Source of the DNA: Triangularia verruculosa
Lineage: Eukaryota; Ascomycota; Sordariomycetes; Sordariales; Podosporaceae
DNA: 64,000 bases
Direction of reading: 5' to 3'
NCBI GenBank assembly: GCA_033296885.1
Contig: MU863876.1
Location: 372,001-436,000 of the forward strand
Shown one piece after another: positions 20,706-31,425 of this stretch. The notes under the pieces are model-generated. The model saw nothing but the letters and a program-made list of their open reading frames with translations. It ran no database searches and was not told where the DNA came from. Numbering within the stretch: the first letter of the stretch is position 1; the number at the start of each line of letters is the position of its first letter. A program made the translations under genes and the position numbers.

Positions 20706-21529
20706 GGCGCCAACAGGGCTGCGTGATGGCTAGGTGTTGTTGCTGGATCCTGGTCGGTGAAGCTTCGTCGTCATCGGCTGCGATCATAGGACATCTCAGT
20801 CACCATGGATCCGTATTCTATCACTCTGGAGGAAACAAGAGCAGTTGGCTCAAAAGGTCAATATGATACTTGTTTGCAGCACATTTTCTTATGCTCAGAC
20901 GACAGCCTCTGTCTTTGATCCAATGTTTGACTGCATCCCAGCCTTCGCTTGCCGAGCTGTCAGGTCTTTGATGATACTCATCAAGTATACTGGGGGCCCC
21001 GTGTATTATGAACTGCCTTTATTCCGACACCAAAACGACCATCGCCCACAGTACAAAAAAGATCCCAGTTTCCTTCGATTAGAACCTTTCTTCTCCCCTC
21101 AAGTGTCCTTGCAGCTTCGATGGAATACAGCTGATTATTGTCATCGCCCAAGATACCTGTACCTCGCTGCTTTTGCACCTCACCGTTCAGCAGACGTCAA
21201 AGCTTTCATCACAGCATTGATTCATGAGATGTGGCGCAAATTGTTGGGGATCCAGCTCAACAATGAGTACTTGGGTAGTCACGTACATAAATCAAATTTG
21301 TGAGTAACTTTCTCATGACGCATGGAGCAGTGACGACAAAGTGAAGGGAGCAACTTTTCATTTGCTCTCATGACCCTCAACGAATCATCACCGGTAAGTG
21401 AATGGGTCATTCACTTCCTCACTGCCCACACGTCGACATATTTATTATCCCAACCTGGCATCAGATCCGGCTCTCCCATCCCATCCTTCTCCAGCTCATT
21501 CCGCCACAGCCGGTATATCACGCTTCAAA
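20706..21529. other. spacer between array copies 1 and 2
   Basis: A 152-codon open frame at 20845-21303 resembles nothing I know and lacks the family blocks; not called. An AT-rich TATA-like site lies near 21437. Confidence 0.45.
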
Positions 21530-21906
21530 ATGCCCACCCCACACCAGTGGAAGGCATTCTGCGATGCCATGATAGAATACCACACCTCCCAGTCCAATCA
21601 CCACGAGGACAGTTTCAAGACCGCCAGCAATTGCTCTCAGGTATCTAAGGAAGCCTCTGAGCCGTTCCTATCAAGGGCGGTACTGAAGAGAGGCTTCAAG
21701 CGTCTAGGGGAGGTAAGTGCAGAAGATCTTCTATGCTGGTAAGCAGATCCAATACCTTTGATGGAAACCTTTGTTCTGTTCTAAGGAATTAACGTTTCGG
21801 TGGCGGGACAAATAGGCATGAAGTTGACGATCTTGACTGGGATGCGTGGATCCAGATCTGGTATCATCAAGGGGAGATGGAGAAGTGGAAGGGTTTAAGA
21901 GGATGA
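21530..21906 (+). CDS. small-protein array copy 2
   Basis: Exons 21530-21738 and 21816-21906, phase-2 intron splitting a Trp codon (TG|G); 99 residues. Begins MPTPHQWKAFCDAMIEYH and ends YHQGEMEKWKGLRG, matching the family at both ends. An earlier donor (GAG|GTAAGT at 21716) is strong but would break the frame, so I used GTAAGC at 21739. The second exon is 91 bases, the same length as in copy 1. The region between the blocks has no clear similarity to the other copies. Function unknown. Confidence 0.75.
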
Positions 21907-22530
21907 GATTTCTGGGCCTGAGTTGGTTTGGATGGCAGATGAGGTGCGGGATAGGGGGGGTTTAGCCTTGGACCAGGCCTGTTTAAGGTCTTGATATTTT
22001 GGGCTTTCATTGAGTTTTCACGGTGATGATAGATCTAAGCTCAGCCATGCCCACCAAATACCGTATTTATTAAGCGATCCCAGCTGACGGCCTGTCCATA
22101 CTCTTTTGCAGAGATTCCAAGGCGCCTTCAGGTGTGAATACCAGCGTTTGGCCGTCTCGCAGGTGACACAGCACCTCCGAATATCAACACATTTCAGTAT
22201 TGTTTAGAACTGTGAATGTAGCCCTTTTCCGGGTCAGTTTCGAGGTTACTTGAATTAGGCCTATCTCGACGGTAAATATCTTGCTGATTCACTCGACTGA
22301 ACAGAGTCTAGAAAGCGGAGGCTTCGCCGCCGAGATAGCTTCCGGTCAGAAGCGCCTGCCTTGATCACTCTCTTGCTTGCTCGGCGGCGACATCATCGTC
22401 ATGTCTGGTCCGCTTTTAATGTAGTATTCTGTTGTTTCTTTGGACTCAAAGTTTTCTCCTCTCGCTCAAGCAAACCCACCGTCAACAAACCCGTCACTTT
22501 TCCCTCGCTTCACCACCAATCAACGAGAGA
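21907..22530. other. spacer between array copies 2 and 3
   Basis: No gene seen. Ends in a pyrimidine-rich leader just before the next ATG. Confidence 0.5.
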
Positions 22531-22898
22531 ATGGTCCACCCACAAAAGTTCTACTCCCTTTGCGACGCCATGATCGAGTACCATCGCGAGCAAAAGGATA
22601 TCGCGTCGAAGATGGTGGAGAAGCGGATGCAGTTTAGGACTCGGTACAGGCTCAAGATTGAGGCAGAGCACGAGGTTAGAAATCAAGGCCTCCACGATTC
22701 CCCCTCCTCGGTGTAAGTATTGAAGGCGGAACAGTCGATGAGGCTCGTGGATGAAGTAGAGGCTGATTTGTAAAATGATCCAGCATGAACCGCAAGCAAT
22801 ATTTTGACCATTTCATCCAGTTTCAACTCGACCGGATCACTACACAACTCGATTACCATACCGGCGAGATGAAGAAGTGGAAGATCCTGAGAATGTGA
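22531..22898 (+). CDS. small-protein array copy 3
   Basis: Exons 22531-22712 and 22784-22898, phase-2 intron (GTAAGT...CCAG); 98 residues. N-terminus MVHPQKFYSLCDAMIEYH, then a charged, probably helical middle (KMVEKRMQFRTRYRLKIEAE). C-terminus DYHTGEMKKWKILRM; the usual final Gly is Met here. A phase-0 alternative (donor 22711, acceptor after 22820) would give 85 residues. I prefer phase 2 because every other copy uses it. Confidence 0.75.
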
Positions 22899-23424
22899 GC
22901 GAGTGAACAGACTCTCAGCACCTAAATAGGATTGAAGAGGCACTAGCTCAAAATCTTGTCGGAACTTTTATTGTTCAGGTATGTCTCTTCACTTACCGGA
23001 AGTATGAAGTTACCTGTGGTTCAGTATTCTTTTTGGTCCCAGCTATAGTGCTTAGTCTAACACCTCTCATCCAGCGACGGCAACAACCCCATCACTCATC
23101 CTATAAGCACGGCCTTCCACTTCTCATCTCGCCTGCGTGGCACTTCGCCCCATGTTCAGCCCAACACAACAACACCATCAACATGTCATATCCTACCGTG
23201 CAGCGCCACTGTCAGTTACATCCAACATACCTTACTTCGGTTTTTTACTTAGCCCATAGACACCAGTCCACTTGCGGCCCCTTGAGCCCCTGGATTCGGA
23301 TTCTGCAATCTCCTTCTCGAGATGACGATTTCTTTTTGCACTTCAATCTTCAAATCTCGACCATACCCATCCAGAACCACTGGCTAGTCGTTTCTACATC
23401 AACCGCCGTGTACCTACCTTAATC
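22899..23424. other. spacer between array copies 3 and 4
   Basis: No supported gene. Contains a TATA-like CCTATAAGC near 23100 and a pyrimidine-rich leader for copy 4. Confidence 0.45.
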
Positions 23425-23540
23425 ATGCCGATCACCCAAGAACGGTTCAATGACATTTGTGATGCAATGATAGAGTATTGTATCAACTAAAAGATTGGGG
23501 AAAGGCAAAAAATCAAGCAAAAGTATCAGAAACGTAAGAG
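23425..23540 (+). pseudogene. small-protein array copy 4, nonsense-mutated and truncated
   Basis: ATG at 23425 gives MPITQERFNDICDAMIEY, clearly the family start, but the frame stops after 22 codons. The stop (TAA at 23488-23490) sits where the other copies have Gln followed by Lys, so CAA has become TAA, a CpA-to-TpA change of the RIP type. The frame beyond the stop (KIGERQKIKQKYQK) still looks like family middle sequence. No recognisable second exon (EIxKWKxLRG) follows before copy 5. Confidence 0.8.
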
Positions 23541-23848
23541 TATTGGAATTCTCGGGCTGCCGGCTTGTTCCATCAACCGCAGCATTGCATGAGCGGTGCT
23601 ACACCAATCCATTGTTTATAGCGAGACGATAAGGCAAGCCATGAGCTGGTAACTTCCTCTCTCTCATCTTGTTCAGCGTACTCACGAGAAGTTCAAAGAT
23701 GAATTTTTTCCTGGTGGGGGACTATCAGCAGTATTCAGTATGTGCGGACCCTGCTCTTACGCGTCATCTGATATTACTGCTCTATCTAGAGTCCACTCTT
23801 CGCCTTTGTCGTGGCCAACCGGGATCAACCGGGGCACTCAGGTTATCC

Positions 23849-23860
23849 TATATATAATAA
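23849..23860 (+). promoter_or_regulatory. TATA-like box upstream of array copy 5
   Basis: TATATATAATAA, about 145 bases before the ATG at 24001, followed by a CA/CT-rich leader. Position and composition fit a fungal core promoter. Confidence 0.5.
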
Positions 23861-24000
23861 CCCCTCTTCACAAAGTCTCACGACAGACTTCCTCACCCTA
23901 CCACCAACTTCAACAGCCTACCTACCTATCTGAGGCACTTTACCACCTAATCAAACCTCACACCACACCACATATACCAAGACGACCTCACACTGCCAAA

Positions 24001-24364
24001 ATGCCCACCCAATCTCAATTTAACGGCGTGTGCGACGCCATGATCGAGTGGTATATCGATCAAAAGCAAGAGTGCTTGACTGAGATTGACAACCTCGAGG
24101 CCAAGATGGGTGAGCTCGACGAACTCGACGAAGAGAACAAGAGGAATGGTGTGAAGGACCCAACGGTATTTACCAGGTACCTAAGTTTGCCCTTTTTCTA
24201 CTCCTCTAGCTGAGCGGTTAAGTAGCCGTTTGTCTCTTTGGCGTATAGTAATGTTAATGCGGGATTTTAGGATTCAGAACTGTCATAGGGCTCAAAACCC
24301 CTACTGGTATGCGATCTTTGATATCGACGACGAGATCGAGAAGTGGAAACAGTTGAGGGGCTGA
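24001..24364 (+). CDS. small-protein array copy 5
   Basis: Exons 24001-24176 and 24271-24364, phase-2 intron (AG|GTACCT ... TTTTAG|G); 89 residues. N-terminus MPTQSQFNGVCDAMIEW, then an acidic heptad-like helix (IDNLEAKMGELDELDEEN) that could form a coiled coil. C-terminus IDDEIEKWKQLRG; the usual YH before the Glu block is replaced by Asp residues. A good TATA-like site and leader precede it. Function unknown. Confidence 0.76.
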
Positions 24365-24878
24365 TCAGGTTGGTTTGTGGTGGGAGGATACCAGAAAGGG
24401 GCCCATAAAGAAGGCTGGCCAGGGTGGGCACTAGTTATTGCCATCAGCAGAAAATCTTATCAAGGATTACAATAACACTTTCTTTCGGGCAAATGAACAT
24501 CTAATGATCACACGTGAGAAGAATGGGGCTGTTGTAGTTCAGACATGTGTACATGAAAGGGCGAATGAGTGAATGGCATGAAAAGAAAAAAGCATATTCA
24601 GTTTGGTGGCAACAAAAGCCGTTTAGATATATCACTCTAGCTCGAGGGAAGTGGGAGATTTGATCTCACGGTGCTCTTGTCGGTTCGAGATGGCTGCTCA
24701 ATCTCATGTTTTTCTTCACCAACTGCCAGGCTTCACAACCCTTGATCCCATCCCGCGACTAAGAGCCATCATCAGCAATCCACGGTTCAAACTCCACCGT
24801 CGACCACTCAGCTTCCCTCCACGAGTTCACCAGGGTTTACACGACACTCTTATCGGGACCCCCACAACCGCCTTAACA
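24365..24878. other. spacer between array copies 5 and 6
   Basis: No gene seen. Confidence 0.5.
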
Positions 24879-24938
24879 ATGCCAACCGAAAGCCAGTGGA
24901 CCCCAAAAGGACAAACAACGCGATGGACCCATCAATGA
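24879..24938 (+). pseudogene. small-protein array copy 6, start fragment only
   Basis: The leader and first codons (MPTESQW) resemble copy 2 (MPTPHQW). The CDAMIEYH block is missing and the frame stops after 19 codons. No second exon is visible. A relic of the same family; weaker than copy 4 because only seven residues support it. Confidence 0.5.
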
Positions 24939-25166
24939 GATACGGAGATGACTCTGAGAATGTGGCGCAGGGCGTTGGGCTGGATGACGGGGAGGCGTCC
25001 TAGCGAGAAGTCAAATAAAAAAGCTCAGGTAGCCAGGCAAGCCAAAGAAATTTTTATTTTATTTATTGTTTTTAAATTAAGAAGAAACTTATTATAAATC
25101 CCGCTGTTGTGTGCCGCCGAAACATCGCTCGTCCTAACCACCTTCATGACAACCCCGACCGCAGGA

Positions 25167-26285
25167 TCATGCAGTCGCAGTGGTAGTAGTCAAACAACCC
25201 CCCATCCCCACGGTATACGTGCTCCCCACCACCGTGGTCTTCACATACGTCGCCACCGTCTTCGGAAAGCTCTTGGTAAAGTAATCCACCACTGCCGTGC
25301 CCGTCAACGTTCTCACGGTGTTGTCGATCACCGTCAGCGTGGTGTACACCACCGTCTCCACCTTCGCGAGCGTCGCTGGCACACTTGTCACCTGCCTCTT
25401 CTCCACCTCCGCGTCTGCCGTCTGTGGCCGCGGCTTGCCGTACGTTCGCGTGCCGCACAGCTGGTCATTGTGAGTTGTCACCGTCGTTGTCGCCTCGGCG
25501 TACGTCACCGAGATCGTCCAGTACGTGGAAATGGGCGTGGGGTTGAGCGCGCAGTCCGTTACCGTCGTTGTGCCAGGCAACGTAACCTGGGTCAGCTCCA
25601 CAACGGGCGCGATCGAAGTCTTGGTTGCGCGCGTCGCGCCCGGGGAGAAGTAATCAGCGTCGGCAGGCTCGCGGGTGGGGAGGGAGACGCCGGGGATGGT
25701 GGTGCTGCGAGTTGTAGAGTCGAGGCAGGGGCCGGGGACTATGGTCGCGGCGGCGTAGTACGTGTACGTGTACGTCGCGTCGGGGTGGTCGATGAGGTCG
25801 ATCACGAGGGTGGAGGCGCACACGCGGACAGTTTGCGTTGGGTACTCAGGGGAGACGGTGGTGGTGATTATTTTGGGGAGCTCGACTATCGCGGTCCAAG
25901 TTGGGACCCAGTACGTAGGGGTGACTGTCACGGTGGTGAGGTAGGCTGTCTTAGTATGGGTGACGGTTTGGGTTTCGTGACGCGGAGCAAAGGTGATATA
26001 GCCGTAGGTGATGCAGGGGGGTGTGGTGGTGGTGTAGGTGTACGGGGGTGAGTACTCCCACGCGGTGCTGGTCCAGCGGCCGGTGGTCGTGATGGTTGTC
26101 GTGGTGGTGGGATGGGCGTAGAAGGTGGTGGTTTCTATGGTGACGGTCTTGGTAATGGTGCTCCACACGTGGTCTCTTTTAAGGTTGTTGAGAGGGTTGG
26201 AATTAGGGGCAGCATTGACCAACGCAAAGAGACATCCTGCTAGGCCGAGGGCCAGCTTGGACTGAAAGAGTAACATTTGTACCAT
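25167..26285 (-). CDS. Thr-rich secreted protein, probable cell-wall or surface protein
   Basis: Single frame of 372 residues from the ATG at 26285. I chose this start, not the in-frame ATG at 26408, because it places a signal peptide first (MVQMLLFQSKLALGLAGC ... VNAAP). The mature part is rich in Thr, Tyr and Val, with many TTT and TVT runs (HPTTTTTITTTG), scattered Cys, and KR at about residue 300 (VEKRQ), a possible processing site. It ends MGGCLTTTTATA with no clear GPI signal. Thr-rich repeats like these are typical of O-glycosylated fungal surface proteins; no enzymatic domain is seen. It lies inside the small-gene array but on the opposite strand and is unrelated to it. Confidence 0.75.
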   Translation of the reverse strand: MVQMLLFQSKLALGLAGCLFALVNAAPNSNPLNNLKRDHVWSTITKTVTIETTTFYAHPTTTTTITTTGRWTSTAWEYSPPYTYTTTTPPCITYGYITFAPRHETQTVTHTKTAYLTTVTVTPTYWVPTWTAIVELPKIITTTVSPEYPTQTVRVCASTLVIDLIDHPDATYTYTYYAAATIVPGPCLDSTTRSTTIPGVSLPTREPADADYFSPGATRATKTSIAPVVELTQVTLPGTTTVTDCALNPTPISTYWTISVTYAEATTTVTTHNDQLCGTRTYGKPRPQTADAEVEKRQVTSVPATLAKVETVVYTTLTVIDNTVRTLTGTAVVDYFTKSFPKTVATYVKTTVVGSTYTVGMGGCLTTTTATA

Positions 26286-27296
26286 CTCGACTTGGTGTCC
26301 GCAGGGAAGTGAGCAAACTGTTTGCTGTCGCCATGATAGCTGGCTGGCTATCTTTGATGATTTTATAAGATGGTTAAAGATCTTGCGGCCTGTCTGAGTT
26401 TCGATCACTGTGATGACAACTGCTGACAGTTAGGATTGGTAAACATGCATTGCGACGCTCGCTGCGGGGAACTCTGGCCATGATACCTTCCCGGAAGGTG
26501 TGCCGCCGATGCTCAAGATGCCTTCAACGGTGGCCCTGGGTGCCATCGATACCACTCCGAGGCTTCTTCATTTGGGATGGAAAACTGACATGTTGAAGAA
26601 GCTGTCAGTGTGATATTAAACGGCCGCTACTCAGCTGACAGCGCTCTTTATAAATGGTCTTGGCGGTTAGGCGAGGAATGGCATGGCTAGAAGAGGAAAG
26701 TTTGCCTGTTTCGATGAATTGGGATCGTAGAAGACATTTCCGTTACCCTGTGTAGGTCATGACCAACCCACTGTCCCGGTTTGCATTTGAGGGGATACTA
26801 CAGTAATCTTGTTAGGCAAGTGGATAGGTACGCTGTTCGGTCTGTGTCACGCACAGGAAAGGTGGCAGACAGAGTTACTGGCGTGGTGACCGGATCCAAA
26901 ACTTCGACGCTGATGGCAGGACAAGGCGGAGAGACAACTAGGAGGATGCTGAACTTGTTTCCCTTTGGCCCAGCACTTGAGTCGCTTTCCGAGTCCCGAA
27001 TCCGTTCTTGCTGTGGCCATCACTCTCCTCACCACACTGATCTTGCGTAGACGGAAACCACTGGGCCAGAAGTTGACATCTTCAAGCACCTCCTAATGCA
27101 GTTTCTGCAACGAGGGTTTTGGCCGCCCTGAACCTTTTCCCGTCGTCTGCCGCGTGGCAATCTGCAACTGAACAGCTCCGGCCCTGGGCACCAAGTCGCA
27201 CTCGGCGATCTGAGCCGACAGTTTTCTTCCATACGCAACAATAAGCTCTGCCGCAGTGTTTTGTTTCGTAGTCTCGAATGCTCTTGATGTATAACG
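26286..27296. other. intergenic between Thr-rich gene and array copy 7
   Basis: No supported gene. I looked here for a first exon of copy 7 (CDAM block) and found none. Confidence 0.5.
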
Positions 27297-27352
27297 AGTA
27301 CACAAGATATCACCAGAAGGAACTGGAAAAGTGGAAGGAGTTGATAGGGTAA
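27297..27352 (+). pseudogene. small-protein array copy 7, orphan last exon
   Basis: EYTRYHQKELEKWKELIG followed by TAA, ending at 27352. This is the family's C-terminal block (YHxGEIxKWKxLRG) with a few changes. An acceptor-like CGTAG lies about 25 bases upstream. No first exon was found, so this is the decayed 3' part of a former copy. Confidence 0.65.
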
Positions 27353-27915
27353 GGTAGTTGATGTGACGGACATCAGCAGATACGGGGCGGCGGGGTGGTT
27401 GATGTCCGGAAGACTTGAAAGTCTCTTTGATCTAAGCTTCAAGCCTCTTAAATCCAAGTCTTGATGTCTCTTTAATGCAAGCTCAATATCTCTTTGATGC
27501 ACGCCTTACGACTCCTTGATACGAGTGGAGGGTGGGCTAGGAAGCTGTAAGAGATACTCAGGATTAGGATTTTCAGGTTGCCGACGGGGTACCTTGGGGA
27601 GAGACATGAGAGAATTGAGTTGGGGAAGCTCTTCTGAGAACTGTAATCTAGATGCCCACTGGGCTTCAGGAACAGTCAGGAGTGTGGAGTTCAAATATAC
27701 TTCTCGGAAAAGTCTGTTTAAAAAAGTTAAATCTACCTAACCTTAATCGTCAACCGGGCATCTTTCCGCCCGCCTTCTCAGGTCCTCCATACGAATGTCA
27801 AACACCACAGCTACGGTATCCGAAAACCACCGAACCTGCTCTTTATCAGACCCATCAATCAAGACAACACCAACAACCTATCGAGGTCATCATATCACCC
27901 CCGCTCCACATCGAA

Positions 27916-28186
27916 ATGCCCACCCCGGAGCAATTCAACGCGTTTTGCGACGCCATGTTGGAGTATCACATGACCCAAAGAGATATCACCGATGAAAAGG
28001 TGGACAGCTGGGGAATCAGGATTAACCACTCGTATGTGCCTCCCCACTTTCTGGAGATTGGATAAAACCCTGAGTCTGGTGTATTGCAGGACCTGGTGTC
28101 ACGATACTTACAACTATATCCACCTGTGGCGAGAACTCCGCTATCATGCTGGTGAGATCCAGAAGTGGAAGATACTTAGAGGGTAG
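27916..28186 (+). CDS. small-protein array copy 8
   Basis: Exons 27916-28031 and 28090-28186, phase-2 intron (TC|GTATGT ... TTGCAG|G); 70 residues, the shortest intact member. N-terminus MPTPEQFNAFCDAMLEYH, C-terminus YHAGEIQKWKILRG; both blocks fit the family consensus closely while the middle is almost absent. It converges on the sugar transporter: its stop at 28186 and the transporter stop at 28248 are about 60 bases apart, so the 3' UTRs must overlap. Confidence 0.77.
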
Positions 28187-28247
28187 CCGGTGGATGCTGT
28201 GAGACCTTATCCCATGGACCCATCCATGACTTTGGATACAGTGCCGC

Positions 28248-30217
28248 CTACTTTTGATCGGCATCCTTCCCGACCACCAAGTTCTCCACAACATTAACCT
28301 CAACATCACGCTTCTTCTCAATATCACCGAATATTTCGTCAATCTGCTCGAGCGATTTTCCTGTTATAGAAGTTAGATCAATCCCCACTGGCTGTGCTAC
28401 AGTCACACATACCTCTTGTCTCCGGATAGGCGAGCCAAAAGACAACCGCGCAAAGAGCGTTGGTAAGAATGAAGAGAATCTGTCGCGAGTGTCAGGCAGC
28501 GGCACACATCAATCATATCCGAGGTTATGGCGTTGACACTTACATAATACTTCCAGCCCACTCGCTCAAGCGCGATAGGTGAACATTGTGTGATGATCAA
28601 GCTGATAGAGTAGTGAATGACCTGGACAACGGCGTTTGCTTTGGCACGGAGCTCCGTCGTGAAAACCTCAGGCCTACAAGTTCTGTCAGCTGCAGTTTTC
28701 TCAGTCACAGAAGAAAGACTTACGGAATGATCCATGTCATGGGGCCCAGTAGCGCCGAGTAGTTGGCTGAAACCATGAAGATGCAGGCAATCAGGCCCTT
28801 CTGGGCTGCCGCGTTCGTCGGTAGACCAGGTCTCGCTGGGTACAAGGCGGCAAGAATCGTGATGATCAGGTAGGACACCGAGAGGAGCGCCGAGCTGGTG
28901 ATCAGGATCTTTTTCCTGCCGATGCGGTCGACGAAGAAAAGTGAAAGAATGCACGCAACAGGCGCAACGCAACCGTATAAGCCGCTCACCAGCAGTTGCT
29001 GGTCCTGATCAAACTGCAGTGTCGCATAGATGGCGGTCTGGAAATACTGGACAAAGCTGATACCGGAGAGCATAGCCGCAGCCCACACGAAGGATCCAAC
29101 GAAAAGACGTTTTCGAAAAGCAGGGGTGCGAACAAGGTCGACCCAACCGAGGCGGTTTTGCTGTTGCGCTTGGACTTCCTCCGCAATGCTGCTCTGGATA
29201 AGGGCGAACTCGGTTCGGCACCATTCCTCATTTGCTCCATCATGATGCCACCGGTAAAATGTCTCCTCAGCATCTTTGTAGCGGCCTTGGAGACACAGCC
29301 ATCTTGGTGACTCTCCAATGAATAGGACGCCGACTCCGAGAATGAGCGCGGGGATGGCCTGGATAGCAAACCCCAGCCTCCACTGGTTTGCGTTGTTCCA
29401 TTTACCTTCTCCCACGCCTACCCATAAGGCTACGAAAAAGCCCCAGGCCACCACTGTTTGAAGATTAGCCCGTCAGCGACTCTCTCATCGGTCAGTTCCC
29501 ATCCGGTTTAATACTTACTCATCTGGTTCACTGCAGTGATCCTTGCGCGCTCGTGCGTCTACCCAATATCAGCGCTGTGCCAGAGAAGCGAAAATCAGAG
29601 ATGGATGAGACTTACCTTGGCTATTTCTGCTCCAAAAACAGGAGCAACTCCCGTGATGGTGCCGACCGCGTAACCGACGAGAAGGCGACCGATGATCACT
29701 TTAACCACCGGCTGATTAGCGTATGGTGACTTCATGAGACAAGGTAGAAAAACGATCAGGACACGGGAACTTACACATGGCAACGTGGGCCGCGCCGGCC
29801 ATGAGCGCGCCGCCGAGTACGCCCCATATACACCCAAAAGCAATGGCCTTTCGCCTGCCCAGCCTGTCACTTGTTATACCAACTGATGCACTCCCTAGCC
29901 AAGCTACACTCTAGCATGTCAATACGCTGAGCAGTAGTCTGCACTGAGGGCGTCGGGTATCCTACCTCCGGCTTGATACACAGATACGATGGCACCACGA
30001 AGCGGCGCATTAGGCTTGTCGAAGTATGTCACAAAAGAACCCAACGCCAAACTCGGGGTGATAATTCCAGAGTCACTGAAGGGAGTCAGTCATCAGGTCC
30101 TGAAGGGCGTTTGAGAGATCTAGATCATCAGACTTACTATCCATAGAGAAATCCCCCTATACCCAGAAAGAGGGAGGCTAGGAAGGTTTTAGTTAACCAC
30201 GGCGCTTTTGGCGACAT
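28248..30217 (-). CDS. MFS sugar transporter (sugar porter family)
   Basis: Nine exons in order of transcription: 30138-30217, 29966-30075, 29775-29903, 29616-29698, 29519-29558, 28724-29453, 28544-28673, 28413-28479, 28248-28360. All junctions are GT-AG and keep frame, giving 493 residues, normal for the family. Family signatures appear in order: GYDSGII in TM1 (split by intron 1), SDRLGRRKAI in the loop 2-3, GRLLVGYAVG, GESPRWLCLQGR before the central loop, a second DRIGRKK, PEVFTTELRAKANA, and YPETRGKSLEQIDEIFG at the C-terminus, which is rebuilt only by the last two splices. Expected at the plasma membrane as a 12-TM proton-sugar symporter or facilitator; the substrate cannot be told from sequence alone. 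Confidence 0.93.
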
Positions 30218-31425
30218 GGTGAGGGGAGAAGTCGGGTACGCAATATCAAGATTGGTTGAAGAGATTCAAGGAGTGAAATGGGATATTGAGGCGCCATGAG
30301 CATTATTATCATGTATTTCAATGTAACCTGCTTAGGAGATGTCTCACTCTCAGGGTTGAACTGCCGGTGGGGAGCTGTGGGACGAAGCATGGCTAAGGCG
30401 AGCTAGTGTGCGGAGAAGGGCCTGGACTGTAGGTAATCATTGCCGACCTCAGACAGCGTGCAGCTATTTCCGCGCGCTCGGATTCGATCTGTGCGGCGCC
30501 TTCCGAGTCGATGGTTCTGGATACTCTTTTCCCCACGGCCGGTACCACCTTGGGATCTCCGATCCCTGCTCTGCACTTCTTTTGTCCTTGGAGATGGGCT
30601 CATTTTGGACCAAACATGGTCTTCACCCCACAGAGAGTTTGCTCACCGCTCAAACTCGATTTTGGTCAGTTCGGTCTACAGATGTCCATACCGGAGAGTG
30701 TTACCACCTTTGCTTTCTTTGTTCGACAGCAAAACATACCCAGGACTATCAAGTGTTTGAGTCCGCTAACTTGTTCGGTTTCAGACGCCATCGATCTCAG
30801 CAAGCCGACATGACTGAGGGACGAAACGCGGGCAGATAACTTTTATTCCCAAGGCTTGGTTCATGAGTCCCGCAGCGTCCCCCGTTTCCCAGATCTTGGG
30901 AGAAAAGACAGGGGGGCACAGTCTCATGCTGTGGGTATACGGGACCTAACAACAGGTCCAGCCACCCAGTCGCGATTATTTGAGGATTCGATATTCAGAT
31001 GCCAAATGCCAGACCCCCACCACTTGGCTTGCATCGATGCCAAGCTCATCAGGTGGGAGCCACGCTAGCTCAGCGCCGGCAGGTCCCCAAAGCCTGGTCC
31101 AGACATCCTCGGCCCGAGACCTGGGGTAGGTACTATGCCCCACTTTCCGGTGATCTCACACTGCTTGTCCATCTGATCCGGGGACGTGGGCCGCGGTGCT
31201 ATATTTGTTCTGGTTACGGGGTATCGATTGCTGGAACGGATGGAGCGAATACGGAGTCCAGGTCGAAGATCAAGAACTGTCATAGTAAGTTTCGAATGTA
31301 TTGGATATAGCGAGACCAGCTTGTACCTAGCGGGAGAAGAGGGGGTTGTGTTCAAAATGCTCTCCCACAGACCGAGGCAGCAGCGCAGTACTTAGGCCAT
31401 CCGTCAACCCTTAGCCGACGGCCCC
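30218..31425. other. promoter side of sugar transporter, no gene seen
   Basis: Several short overlapping frames at 30.4-31.4 kb show no family resemblance. Probably the promoter region plus old repeat DNA. Confidence 0.45.

Noticed and set aside
20845..21303. 152-codon ORF between array copies 1 and 2
   Set aside because: No family resemblance. A HEMWRKLLG stretch looks faintly like the array C-terminal block but lacks the KWKxLRG pattern and a stop after it.
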